64,000 bases of DNA, from contig NZ_CP075715.1 in the NCBI RefSeq assembly GCF_024584805.1, forward strand, positions 3,854,526 through 3,918,525, in the 5' to 3' direction. The position numbers were made by a program, and so were the translations under genes. Positions 33,518-42,081 of the stretch are shown here, one piece after another. The stretch comes from Streptomyces sp. FIT100 (GTDB taxonomy: Bacteria > Actinomycetota > Actinomycetes > Streptomycetales > Streptomycetaceae). The notes below the pieces were generated by a model that was given only the letters and a program-made list of their open reading frames with translations, searched no databases and was not told where the DNA came from. The first letter of the stretch is position 1; each line of letters opens with the position of its first letter.

Positions 33518-34630
33518 GTGTACTGCCCAGCCAGGTTGGTCGAGTTTGTGTGACGACACGGTCTGAATCTGTGAGATGGGGAAGGCCTCCGGTTGTGGAG
33601 TGGAGCTGTCGAGGAACCGCTCCGCCAACCAGGAGGCCTTCGTGTCTCACGCTAACGCTGCTTTGACTCCCCGTGCCCGTCTTCGGCTGGCGCGTCTGAT
33701 TGTCGATGACGGCTGGCCGGTCGCCCGTGCGGCCGAACGCTACGACGTGTCCTGGCCGACCGCCAAGCGGTGGGCCGACCGTTACGCCGAGTCCGGGCCG
33801 GTGGCGATGGCTGACCGGTCCTCCCGGCCGCACCGCAGTCCTGCCCGAACACCGCAGCCGCTGGTCCGCAAGATCGTGCACCTGCGCTGGAAGCAACGTC
33901 TGGGCCCGGTCCAGATCGCCGGACGGCTGGGCATGCCCGCCTCCACCGTCCACGCAGTCCTGACCCGCTGCCGGATCAACCGCCTGTCCCACATCGACCG
34001 CGCCACCGGCGAGCCGGTCCGCCGCTACGAGCACGATCATCCCGGCGCAATGCTCCACATCGACGTCAAGAAGCTCGGGAACGTGCCCGACGGCGGCGGC
34101 TGGCGCTACGTCGGACGCGTCCAGGGCCGCAAGAACCGTGCCGCAACACCCGACAAGCCCCGCAACAAGTACCGAGGACCGCTACTGGGAACCGCGTTCG
34201 TCCACACCGTCATCGACGACCATTCCCGCGTCGCCTACGCCGAGATCCGCGACGACGAGATGGCCGCCACCGCGGTCGACGTCCTGCGGCGCGCGGTAGC
34301 CTGGTTCGCCGCCCGAGGGGTGACCATCGAGCGGGTCCTCACCGACAACGGCTCGGCCTACCGCTCCCGGCACTGGACACAAGCCTGCACCGAGCTCGGC
34401 ATCACACCGAAGAAGACCCGCCCCTACCGGCCACAGACCAACGGCAAGGTCGAACGCTTCCACCGCACCCTCGCCGACGGCTGGGCCCTCGGCCGCTTCT
34501 ACCCCAGCGAATCAGCCCGCCGTAAAGCCCTGCCAGCCTGGCTCCATCACTACAATCACCACCGCCCCCACACCGCGACCGGCGGCAAACCACCCATCAC
34601 CAGGTTGACCAACGTCCCCAGGCAATACAC
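33518..34630 (+). mobile_element. Complete IS481-family insertion sequence
   Basis: 1113 bases bounded by imperfect terminal inverted repeats: left GTGTACTGCCCAGCCAGGTT and right, read inward, GTGTATTGCCTGGGGACGTT, both continuing GGTC. The element is flanked by a 4-base direct repeat CTAG at 33514-33517 and 34631-34634. CTAG is the known preferred target of IS481-type elements. One full-length transposase is present. The element landed precisely at the end of the serS-HAD operon without breaking a gene. Confidence 0.9.
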
Positions 34631-34634
34631 CTAG
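33642..34634 (+). CDS. IS481-family transposase
   Basis: 330 residues from the GTG at 33642 (VSHANAALTPRARLRLARLI), with AGGAGG 5 bases upstream; a longer frame from 33576 is less likely. A helix-turn-helix (ARAAERYDVSWPTAKRWADR) is followed by a DDE rve domain: Asp in MLHIDVKKL, Asp in VLTDNGSAYRS and Glu in NGKVERFHRTLADGW. It looks intact and functional. The last codon of the element is completed into a TAG stop by the target-site CTAG, so the stop lies outside the inverted repeat. Confidence 0.93.
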   Translation: MSHANAALTPRARLRLARLIVDDGWPVARAAERYDVSWPTAKRWADRYAESGPVAMADRSSRPHRSPARTPQPLVRKIVHLRWKQRLGPVQIAGRLGMPASTVHAVLTRCRINRLSHIDRATGEPVRRYEHDHPGAMLHIDVKKLGNVPDGGGWRYVGRVQGRKNRAATPDKPRNKYRGPLLGTAFVHTVIDDHSRVAYAEIRDDEMAATAVDVLRRAVAWFAARGVTIERVLTDNGSAYRSRHWTQACTELGITPKKTRPYRPQTNGKVERFHRTLADGWALGRFYPSESARRKALPAWLHHYNHHRPHTATGGKPPITRLTNVPRQYT

Positions 34635-34744
34635 GGCATGTTCGTGCCGTGCGGGCGGGCGGGTCGTGCCGTGCCGTGCGGGCGTACGGGTCGTGCCGGT
34701 ACGGCGTACTGGTACTGGTCGTGCCGCCCGTTTCACGGGCGTCG

Positions 34745-34847
<103 letters not shown>

Positions 34848-34927
34848 GGGAGGGCGGCCCGCGCGAATGCGCGCTCGAAGCGGCCGCCCGGGCAGCTGCC
34901 GTGCGGTGGCTCGACGGAGTCCGATGA

Positions 34928-35032
34928 TTACTCCGAAGCCTGTCGCGCGCTGCCCTGCTGGGAGCTCGACGGACTCGTACTCACGTGATCGCCGCGCCCC
35001 TCCCCGGTCTCGGACGACGTCGTCTCGAACAT
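34928..35032 (-). CDS. Possible small Ser-rich peptide
   Basis: A 34-codon frame beginning MFETTSSETGEGRGDHVSTS and ending GSARQASE lies alone in the 286-base gap between the tRNA-like gene and the next protein gene. It is Ser/Thr/Glu-rich and has no strong ribosome site. No family is recognised. The rest of the gap is featureless. Confidence 0.2.
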   Translation of the reverse strand: MFETTSSETGEGRGDHVSTSPSSSQQGSARQASE

Positions 35033-35133
35033 CGCCGTATCGAACGTCGTCGGTGAACCTCGTCGCACGTTTGCGCGACTACCTCAACTACTCTGCCCGG
35101 CCGAGCGGTTCGGGGCCACTGAATTTCGGTCGT

Positions 35134-35421
35134 TCAGTCCTGACCGCCCTTACGGCGCCGGCGCCACCACCGCCTGGGCGCCCGGCTCCAGAACCAGCCG
35201 GCCGGCGGCTCGTCCGAGCGCCACGGCTGCGGCTCGGGCGCGGAGATGCGCCACCGAGCGGCGAGCATACGGGCCCGTGCGGACGGCTCGGCGGTCTCCG
35301 CGGCCCGTATGAAGTCCTGGTCGAGGACGGCCTCGTCCCAGGACTCCGCCCCCGGTGTCGCCCCCTGCTCAGGACCCGATTCAGGACCCGGCTCGGGCCC
35401 AGGCCCGGGCTCCTCGGCCAT
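35134..35421 (-). CDS. Small hypothetical protein, conserved-type in Streptomyces
   Basis: 95 residues from an ATG with AGGAGG 7 bases upstream. The first 30 residues are a Gly-Pro-Glu repeat (EPGPGPEPGPESGPEQG). The middle DQDFIRAAETAEPSARARML is helical, and the end is Trp/Arg-rich (WFWSRAPRRWWRRRRKGGQD), which could contact membrane or nucleic acid. It has no known function and sits alone downstream of the tRNA-like gene. Confidence 0.65.
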   Translation of the reverse strand: MAEEPGPGPEPGPESGPEQGATPGAESWDEAVLDQDFIRAAETAEPSARARMLAARWRISAPEPQPWRSDEPPAGWFWSRAPRRWWRRRRKGGQD

Positions 35422-35543
35422 GGCGGCGCCTCCTCTCGTCCCTCTGTCCAGTGTCCACACCCGCCGTCAAAGGCGCGTGAGGACGGGAACGCCCCGGGAG
35501 GGGGACCTCCCGGGGCACGATCGGGGCCGGTTGCGAGGACCCG

Positions 35544-36263
35544 CTACTCCTCGCCCGCCAGCGTCAGCGTCCTCAGCTTCTGACCCGCGTACCCCGTGGC
35601 CAGCAGCGTCACGCCCGCCAGCAGCGCCACCGCCAGCGGCAGCCCCACGTCCGAGGCGATCATCCCTTCGCCGCCGATCTTCTCGGCGAGCGCCAGTGAC
35701 CACTGCTGCACGCTGAGCGTCCGCGCGCCGGGCACCAGGCTGCCGAATAGCGTCTCCCACACCAGCGCGTAGACCAGCCCGATCACGACCGCGTGCCGGC
35801 TGACCGTGCCGAGCAGCAGGAACAGCGCGCTGTACGCGATCGACGCGACCAGCGCCGCCACCGTGTACGCCACGGCGATCTGCTGACCGTTGCCGTTCAG
35901 GATCAGCCCCGCCAGCAGTGTGGGGATCGCGGAGAAGGCCATCGTGACGGCGATCGCCACGATCAGTTTGGTGATGATGATCGTCGGCCGCTTCACGGGC
36001 TTGGCGAGCAGATAGACGATCGATCCGTCGTCGATCTCGGGGCCGATGGCGCCCGTACCGGCGATCACACCGATCAGGGGCACCATCGTCGCGATGGCGA
36101 AACCGCCCAGCACATCGGCGGCGACCTGGTCGTCCACCCCGTTGAAGGCCCGCACCACGGCCGCGATGAGCAGCAGCAGCCCCGGGAGGACGAAGAGGAT
36201 CGCCGCCCGGCGACGGCCGAGGAGGGCCCGGTAGGTGAGCCGGGCGACTGTCGGGTTGTACAT
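35544..36263 (-). CDS. ABC-2 type transporter permease
   Basis: 239 residues with six membrane helices (AAILFVLPGLLLLIAAVVRA; FAIATMVPLIGVIAGTGAIG; TIIITKLIVAIAVTMAFSAI; SIAYSALFLLLGTVSRHAVV; AVALLAGVTLLATGYA) and the DDGSIVYLLAKPVKR loop typical of ABC-2 permeases. It is the last gene of a four-gene operon of two ATPase/permease pairs. Its ATPase partner is directly upstream, 14 bases away. Confidence 0.88.
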   Translation of the reverse strand: MYNPTVARLTYRALLGRRRAAILFVLPGLLLLIAAVVRAFNGVDDQVAADVLGGFAIATMVPLIGVIAGTGAIGPEIDDGSIVYLLAKPVKRPTIIITKLIVAIAVTMAFSAIPTLLAGLILNGNGQQIAVAYTVAALVASIAYSALFLLLGTVSRHAVVIGLVYALVWETLFGSLVPGARTLSVQQWSLALAEKIGGEGMIASDVGLPLAVALLAGVTLLATGYAGQKLRTLTLAGEE

Positions 36264-36277
36264 GTCGAAGGCTCCTT

Positions 36278-37189
36278 TCAGGCCGCAACGAGGTAGGAGA
36301 AGACGGATTCGAGGGACTCGTCCGACGGCGAGACCGTCAGGAGCCGGATCGAGTGCTCACGGGCGACCTTCGGCAGCAGCTCCGTGAAGCGCCCGAAGTC
36401 GACCGCCTGGATGCGCAACGCGCCCTCCTGCAGATCGACTTCGATACCGGCGGTCGACGGGTCAGCGATCAGCGCGGCGGCGAGCGCCCGGTCGTCGCTG
36501 GAGCGCACCAGGTACCGGTGCGGCCGGTCCGTCATCAGCCGGCGGATCCTGCGGAAGTCGCCGCTCGCGGCGTGCCGACCCGCGACGATCACCTCGATGT
36601 GTGAGGCGAGTTGCTCGACCTCCTCCAGGATGTGGGACGAGAACAGCACCGTACGGCCCTCGTCGCCCATCCGCCGGAGCAGCTCCATCAGCTGCATGCG
36701 CTGGCGCGGGTCCATGCCGTTGAAGGGCTCGTCGAGGAGCAGGACGCTCGGCTCGTGCACGAGTGCGGACGCCATCTTGACGCGCTGGCGCATTCCCTTG
36801 CTGTACGTCGCGATCTTGCGATCCTGCGCGTACTCCATCTCCACCGTGGCCAGCGCGCGCTGGGCTTCCCTCGCGCCCAGTCCGTGCAGTTCGGCGTTGG
36901 CGACGACGAACTCCCGCCCTGTCAGGAAGTCGTACATCGCCTCGCGCTCGGGCACGACGCCGATCTGCCGGTACACCCCTTCGTTGCGCCAGATCGCCTG
37001 CCCGTCGAGGGTGACGGTGCCCGTGGAGGGGGCGAGAAAACCACCCATCATGTTGATGAGCGTGGACTTGCCGGCTCCGTTGGGGCCGAGGAGTCCGGTG
37101 ACACCCGGGCCGATCGTCATGGTCACGTCGTTGACGGCGACCACGTTGCCGAACCAGCGCGAGGTGTGGTCGATGTTGATCGTGGTCAC
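36278..37189 (-). CDS. ABC transporter ATP-binding protein
   Basis: 303 residues from the GTG overlapping the upstream permease stop. Walker A is LLGPNGAGKST, the signature region is YSKGMRQRVKMASAL, Walker B is VLLLDEPFNGMD, and the switch His is in LFSSHILEEVE. A C-terminal extension of about 90 residues (from AASGDFRRIR) is typical of ABC-2 exporter ATPases. It pairs with the adjacent permeases; the substrate is unknown. Confidence 0.92.
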   Translation of the reverse strand: MTTINIDHTSRWFGNVVAVNDVTMTIGPGVTGLLGPNGAGKSTLINMMGGFLAPSTGTVTLDGQAIWRNEGVYRQIGVVPEREAMYDFLTGREFVVANAELHGLGAREAQRALATVEMEYAQDRKIATYSKGMRQRVKMASALVHEPSVLLLDEPFNGMDPRQRMQLMELLRRMGDEGRTVLFSSHILEEVEQLASHIEVIVAGRHAASGDFRRIRRLMTDRPHRYLVRSSDDRALAAALIADPSTAGIEVDLQEGALRIQAVDFGRFTELLPKVAREHSIRLLTVSPSDESLESVFSYLVAA

Positions 37190-38097
37190 AGCCCGACCTT
37201 TCGGTAGCGGCGCATCAGGACGCCGTACGAGCCGGCGATGAGCGCGAGGACGGCCAGCAGATAGACCACGCCGGTGCCCGTGCCGGGGCCGTGCCCGCCG
37301 GGGAAGGACGAGGTGGCGCCGAGGAAGGCGGTCTGCACTCCGTCGATGAGCGTGATGGGCGAGAAGAGCCCGAGCCACTGCACCGCGTCGCCGGAGCCGG
37401 TCGAGTCCGCGATGGCCTGGATCGTGGACACCGCCCCGTAGCTGATGGTGAGGGCGGCGATGACGGCGGCGACTCCGAAGCCGCGCCGCGGGGTGAGCGC
37501 CGCCATGACGAGTCCGATGCCCCCGAAGAGCAGCGAGAGGAGCGCCACGGAGACCAGCCCCTGTGCGAAGCCCTTGCTCTGGTCGGTGAAGTCCATCTTC
37601 GCCAGCAGCGAGCCGACGTAGAGGATCAGCAGGGGTGCCGCGGTGAGGACGAACAGCGCCGAGGCCATCGCGCCGAACTTGGCGAGCACGTAGTCGATGC
37701 GCTCGATGGGCCGCGAGAAGTACAGCGGCACGGTCTTGAAGCGCAGGTCCCGGGAGACGGACTGCGGTGCCTGGGCTGCAAGGAAGAGGCCGATGACCGC
37801 CTGAGTGACGATCGCGTAGCGCGTGTAGTCGAGCGGCAGTTCCTTCAGCTTGGTGGCGACCGCGACGGCGACGATGATCGCCGCGGGCAGGCACATCACC
37901 GCGAAGAGGATCATCGGCAGCACCTTGGACTTGGTACTGCGGCCGAGTCCGTACGCACCGCGCAGGGACTGCGAGTAGAGCGAGCGGCGGGCGTAGGCCC
38001 GGCCGAGCCGTGCGCCGTCGTAGTTGCGGTAGCCGATGTTGTGGATCCGCGTGGTCTCGGCACGGGCCGCGCCGGCACGGGTTGTCTCGGTGGTCAT
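37186..38097 (-). CDS. ABC-2 type transporter permease
   Basis: 303 residues. After a cytosolic start (HNIGYRNYDGARLGRAYARR) come six or more membrane helices (VLPMILFAVMCLPAAIIVAV; YAIVTQAVIGLFLAAQAP; LFVLTAAPLLILYVGSLLA; VSVALLSLLFGGIGLVMAAL; VVYLLAVLALIAGSYGVLM). DLRFKTVPLYFSRPIERIDY is a family motif. It overlaps both neighbours by 4 bases, so the operon is tightly co-translated. Confidence 0.88.
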   Translation of the reverse strand: MTTETTRAGAARAETTRIHNIGYRNYDGARLGRAYARRSLYSQSLRGAYGLGRSTKSKVLPMILFAVMCLPAAIIVAVAVATKLKELPLDYTRYAIVTQAVIGLFLAAQAPQSVSRDLRFKTVPLYFSRPIERIDYVLAKFGAMASALFVLTAAPLLILYVGSLLAKMDFTDQSKGFAQGLVSVALLSLLFGGIGLVMAALTPRRGFGVAAVIAALTISYGAVSTIQAIADSTGSGDAVQWLGLFSPITLIDGVQTAFLGATSSFPGGHGPGTGTGVVYLLAVLALIAGSYGVLMRRYRKVGL

Positions 38098-39101
38098 CGG
38101 ACCGGCACCTCCGTGGGCTGGGCCTGTGCCTGGGCCTGGGTCTGTGCCTGGGCCTGGGCCGCGGTCTCCGGGCGGAAGACCTCCGCGATGTGGTGGCGGC
38201 GCTGTTCCATGCGTACGAGTCCGAGGCCGAGCGCGGCGACGGTGTCGCGGACGGTGTCGTACGTCTCCTCGCCTGTCGCCTCCAGCAGCAGGATGTGGCC
38301 TGCCCCGGGCAGGCCCTCCTCGACGCCGTCGTGCAGCGTGATACCGGCCGCCGCGAGGGCCTCGCGGAGCGCCACCGTCCCGTCCGGGTGGGCGTCGCTG
38401 TCGGTGACCTCGACCGCCAGGGTCGTCGTGATCTTGGTGAAGTCGCTGGTGGAGCTGGAGCGCAGCAGCGTGCCGCCGTCCACGACCACGACGTGGTCGC
38501 AGGTGCGCTCCAGCTCGCCGAGCAGATGGGAGGTGACCAGGACCGAGATGCCGAAGTCGGTGTGGACGCGGCGGATCAGGCCGAGCATCTCGTCGCGGCC
38601 GACCGGGTCGAGGCCGTTGGTCGGCTCGTCGAGGAGGACCAACTGGGGGTCGTGGACCAGGGCCTGCGCGAGCTTGACGCGCTGCTTCATGCCGGTCGAG
38701 TAGCCGCCGATGGGGCGGTACCGCTCCTCGTAGAGGCCGACGTGGCGCAGCGTGTCGGCGGTGCGTTCGCGGGCCGCGGTCGGCGGGAGGCCCGACATGC
38801 GCGCCATGTGGACGACGAACTCGGTGGCCGAGACGTCGGGCGGCAGGCAGTCGTGCTCGGGCATGTAGCCGACGCGCTCGCGGATGGCGGCACCGGAGGT
38901 GGCGACGTCGAGGCCGAGCACCTCGGCGCGGCCCTCCGTGGCCGGGGACAGACCCAGCAGGATCTTGATCAGTGTGGACTTGCCGGCCCCGTTGGCGCCC
39001 ACGAGTCCGGTCACGCCGGGCCCGATGTCCAAGGAGAGCCGGTCAAGCGCGGTCACCCGGGGGAACCGCTTGCTCAGGCTTTCGGTCACGATCACAGTCA
39101 C
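38094..39101 (-). CDS. ABC transporter ATP-binding protein
   Basis: 335 residues. Walker A is LVGANGAGKST, the signature YSTGMKQRVKLAQAL, Walker B VLLDEPTNGLD, and the switch SHLLGELE. The C-terminus ends with a Gln-Ala/Gln-Thr repeat (AQAQAQTQAQAQAQ), another slippage tract. It is the first gene of the operon. The substrate is unknown; two ATPases and two permeases suggest either one heteromeric exporter or two related ones. Confidence 0.92.
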   Translation of the reverse strand: MTVIVTESLSKRFPRVTALDRLSLDIGPGVTGLVGANGAGKSTLIKILLGLSPATEGRAEVLGLDVATSGAAIRERVGYMPEHDCLPPDVSATEFVVHMARMSGLPPTAARERTADTLRHVGLYEERYRPIGGYSTGMKQRVKLAQALVHDPQLVLLDEPTNGLDPVGRDEMLGLIRRVHTDFGISVLVTSHLLGELERTCDHVVVVDGGTLLRSSSTSDFTKITTTLAVEVTDSDAHPDGTVALREALAAAGITLHDGVEEGLPGAGHILLLEATGEETYDTVRDTVAALGLGLVRMEQRRHHIAEVFRPETAAQAQAQTQAQAQAQPTEVPVR

Positions 39102-39212
39102 GCTACGACGGTAGTGGCGCGCACCACACCGGGCGTCAGCCCTGGCGGTTGGATTCGCATCCGACTCCAGACGTACGGACCCGTAGGGGGCCCCGCCCGA
39201 GGAGGACGGAGT

Positions 39213-39239
39213 TGTGCACAGAAGCGGGGTTGTCCACAG
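39213..39239 (+). promoter_or_regulatory. Two DnaA-box-like 9-mers
   Basis: TTGTGCACA (39213-39221) and a perfect TTGTCCACA (39231-39239) lie in the divergent spacer between the ABC operon and the M24 peptidase gene, 18 bases apart and on the same strand. Confidence 0.5.
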
Positions 39240-39315
39240 GCTGGTGCGCGACCCTTGACGCCGCCGCCGGGCATTGTCACATTCATCAGTGTCACGTTAC
39301 GAGCACGGACCGCAC

Positions 39316-40213
39316 ATGGGACGGACGGGTGGCATGACCTCAGCACCGAGTGGCACGACCTCGGCAGCGAGCGGCACGACCTCGGCAGCACTGGGTGAAC
39401 GGACCGCGGAGCTGCGGGGGTTCCGGGAAGCGCAGCGCCTGGCCTATGACTGCGCGGAGGCGGTCGCGGCGCAGCTCAAGCCCGGGGTGACCGAGCGCGA
39501 GGCGGCGCGGATGCAGCGCGACTGGCTGCGTGAGCGCGGGGTGCGCGACTGGTTCCATCTGCCGTTCGCCTGGTTCGGGGACCGCACGGCCTTCGCCGGC
39601 TTCCGGATACCGCTCCAGTTCTTCCCGACCGACCGGAGGCTGGAGGCGGGGATGCCTTTCATCCTCGACATGGCCCCGGTGTACGAGGGCTTCACCGCCG
39701 ACATCGGCTACTCGGGCTGTCTCGGGCCCCACCCACTGCACGACAAGCTGCTCTCCGATCTTCGGGCGCACCGCGAGCTGATCCTGCGCGAGGTGCGCGA
39801 GCGCCGCTCGCTCCGGGAGGTCTACGAGGACGTGGACCGCCTGATGGTCAGGCAGGGGTATGCCAACCGGCATCGCGCGTATCCCTTCGGGGTCATCGCC
39901 CACAAGGTCGACCGGGTCAGGGAGCGCCGCTGGTCGCCGACGCTCTTCGGATTCGGCACCCAGTCGCTGAAGGGGCTTGCGAGCGATGCCCTGCACGGCC
40001 ACCGGGAGGGATGGTCGCCGCTCTGGTCGCCGTACAGGTTCTCCGACCATCCGCCGCAGCCGGGACTCTGGGCGGTCGAGCCGCACCTGGGATTCCGCGG
40101 CACGGGCGCGAAGTTCGAGGAGATCCTGGTCGTCACCGACTCCCGGGACCCGGAGCAGAGTGGACGACGATCTGCCGCATGTGCGGCGCTGGGCCGAGGA
40201 GGAGGTCGCATGA
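39316..40213 (+). CDS. M24 family metallopeptidase, frameshifted near its end
   Basis: About 300 codons; the ATG at 39316 or 39334 is the likely start, since the frame reaches back to 39274 without a good site. The M24 fold is clear: Asp ligands in FILDMAPVYEGFTADIGYSG, His in FGVIAHKVDRV, and Glu ligands in LWAVEPHLGFRG and FEEILVVTDSRDPEQ. The expected C-terminus VDDDLPHVRRWAEEEVA is encoded in the +1 frame from 40160 and ends in a TGA overlapping the next start. In this sequence the frame at 40157-40160 lacks one base, so the peptidase frame instead reads straight into the EphD-like gene. Confidence 0.75.
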
Positions 40214-42081
40214 GCATGGGGAGCGAGGGCACGGCGAGCGAAGGCGCGGGGACCGACGGCACCGGCACCGACGGCAGCAGCACCGACGGCACCGGCACCG
40301 ACGGCGCGCGTGAGCGGTGGGTGCGCACCGGCGGGGTCGAACTGTGCGTGACCGAATCGGGGGACGCCGCGCAGCCGACCGTCGTGCTCGTGCACGGCTA
40401 TCCGGACTCCAAGGAGGTCTGGTCCGAGGTCGCGGCCAGGCTGGCCGAGCGCTTCCACGTCGTCCTCTACGACGTGCGCGGTCACGGCCGCTCGACGGCA
40501 CCGGTGCCGTTGCGGGGCGGCTTCACGCTGGAGAAGCTGACGGACGACTTCCTGGCGGTCGCGGACGCGGTCAGCCCGGACCGGCCGGTGCACCTCGTCG
40601 GCCATGACTGGGGGTCGGTGCAGTCGTGGGAGTTCGTCACGGTGAAGCGGACCGAGGGCAGGATCGCCTCGTTCACCTCGATGTCAGGCCCCTCGCTCGA
40701 CCACTTCGGGCACTGGATCAAGGAGCGGATGAGCCGCCCGACCCCGCGCCGCGTCGGCCAGCTCCTCGGCCAGGGCGCCAAGTCCTGGTACGTGTACATG
40801 CTGCATACGCCCGCACTGCCCGAGCTGGCCTGGCGCGGGCCGCTCGGCAAGCAGTGGCCGAAGATCCTCCAGCGGGTGGAGAAGGTGCCCACCGTCGACT
40901 ATCCGACCTCGTCGCTCCCTTCGGACGCCGCGCACGGCACCTGGCTCTACCGGGACAACGTGCGCGCCCGGCTGCTCCGTCCCCGCCCCGATGCGTATGC
41001 GCACGTTCCGGTCCAGCTGATCACACCGACCGGCGACGCCTTCCTCTCCGAGCGGCTCCATGACGATCTGGGCCGGTGGGCACCGCAGTTGGTGCGCCGG
41101 ACACTGCCGGCAAAGCACTGGGTGCCACGCACCCGCCCGGACCAACTGGCCGCGTGGATCTCCGAGTTCGTGACGTCCAATGAGGACACCGCCGGGGGTG
41201 CCGGAGCGGCCCTGGCGATCCGGGCGGTCCGGGAGAGCCCCGCCCCCGGTCCGTACGCCGAGCGGTTCGGCGGACAGCTGGTGCTGGTGACGGGCGCGGC
41301 CAGCGGCATCGGGCGGGCCACGGCCTTCGCCTTCGCGGAGGCGGGCGCGCGGATCGTCGCCGTCGACCTGGACGCGGAGGGGGCGGCCCGGACGGCGGAG
41401 ATGGCCCGGCTGATCGGCGCCCCGGCGGCCTGGGGCGAGGCGGTGGACGTCGGCGACGAGCAGGCGATGGAGAAGCTCGCCGGGAAGGTCGCCGGTGAGT
41501 ACGGCGTCGTGGACGTGCTGGTCAACAATGCGGGGATCGGGCTCTCCGGCTCGTTCTTCGACACGACGAGCGAGGACTGGCGCAAGGTCCTCGACGTCAA
41601 TCTGTGGGGTGTGATCCACGGCTGCCGGATCTTCGGCAGGCAGATGACCGGGCGCGGTCAGGGCGGCCATATCGTCAACATCGCCTCGGCTGCCGCGTAC
41701 CAGCCGTCGAAGGCGCTTCCCGCGTACTCCACTTCGAAGGCTGCGGTGCTGATGCTCAGCGAATGCCTGCGGGCGGAGCTGGCCGGTCAGGACATCGGCG
41801 TCTCCGCCATCTGCCCGGGCTTCGTGAACACGAACATCACGGCGACCGCGCGCTTCACCGGGGTCTCCGACGAGGAGCAGAAGCGCCGCCGGAAGAAGTC
41901 CTCCCGGCTGTACGGGCTGCGCAACTACCCGCCGGAGAAGGTCGCCGACGCGGTATTGCGCGCCGTCGTGAGGAATCAGGCGGTGGTCCCCGTGACACCG
42001 GAGGCCCGCAGCGCCCGCCTCCTGTCCCGCTTCACGCCCGGGGCCCTGCGTGCGATAGCCCGGCTGGAGCCACCGCTGTGA
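40210..42081 (+). CDS. Alpha/beta hydrolase plus short-chain dehydrogenase fusion, EphD-like
   Basis: 623 residues from the ATG in ATGA at 40210. Residues 5-35 are a Gly-Thr-Asp-Gly minisatellite (TDGTGTDGSSTDGTGTDG). The hydrolase domain runs to about 330 with VVLVHGYPDSKEVW, DVRGHGRST and VGHDWGSVQSW, where the nucleophile-elbow Asp is typical of epoxide hydrolases. The SDR domain from 355 has TGAASGIGRAT, NNAGIG, and the catalytic Ser-Tyr-Lys in NIASAAAYQPSKALPAYSTSK. The design is that of mycobacterial EphD. As read, the frame is continuous with the M24 peptidase upstream. Confidence 0.85.
   Translation: MSMGSEGTASEGAGTDGTGTDGSSTDGTGTDGARERWVRTGGVELCVTESGDAAQPTVVLVHGYPDSKEVWSEVAARLAERFHVVLYDVRGHGRSTAPVPLRGGFTLEKLTDDFLAVADAVSPDRPVHLVGHDWGSVQSWEFVTVKRTEGRIASFTSMSGPSLDHFGHWIKERMSRPTPRRVGQLLGQGAKSWYVYMLHTPALPELAWRGPLGKQWPKILQRVEKVPTVDYPTSSLPSDAAHGTWLYRDNVRARLLRPRPDAYAHVPVQLITPTGDAFLSERLHDDLGRWAPQLVRRTLPAKHWVPRTRPDQLAAWISEFVTSNEDTAGGAGAALAIRAVRESPAPGPYAERFGGQLVLVTGAASGIGRATAFAFAEAGARIVAVDLDAEGAARTAEMARLIGAPAAWGEAVDVGDEQAMEKLAGKVAGEYGVVDVLVNNAGIGLSGSFFDTTSEDWRKVLDVNLWGVIHGCRIFGRQMTGRGQGGHIVNIASAAAYQPSKALPAYSTSKAAVLMLSECLRAELAGQDIGVSAICPGFVNTNITATARFTGVSDEEQKRRRKKSSRLYGLRNYPPEKVADAVLRAVVRNQAVVPVTPEARSARLLSRFTPGALRAIARLEPPL

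Noticed and set aside
34867..35583. A 238-codon plus-strand frame downstream of the tRNA-like gene
   Set aside because: It is Arg/Pro/Ser-rich, antisense to a small gene with a good ribosome site, and has no recognisable domain.
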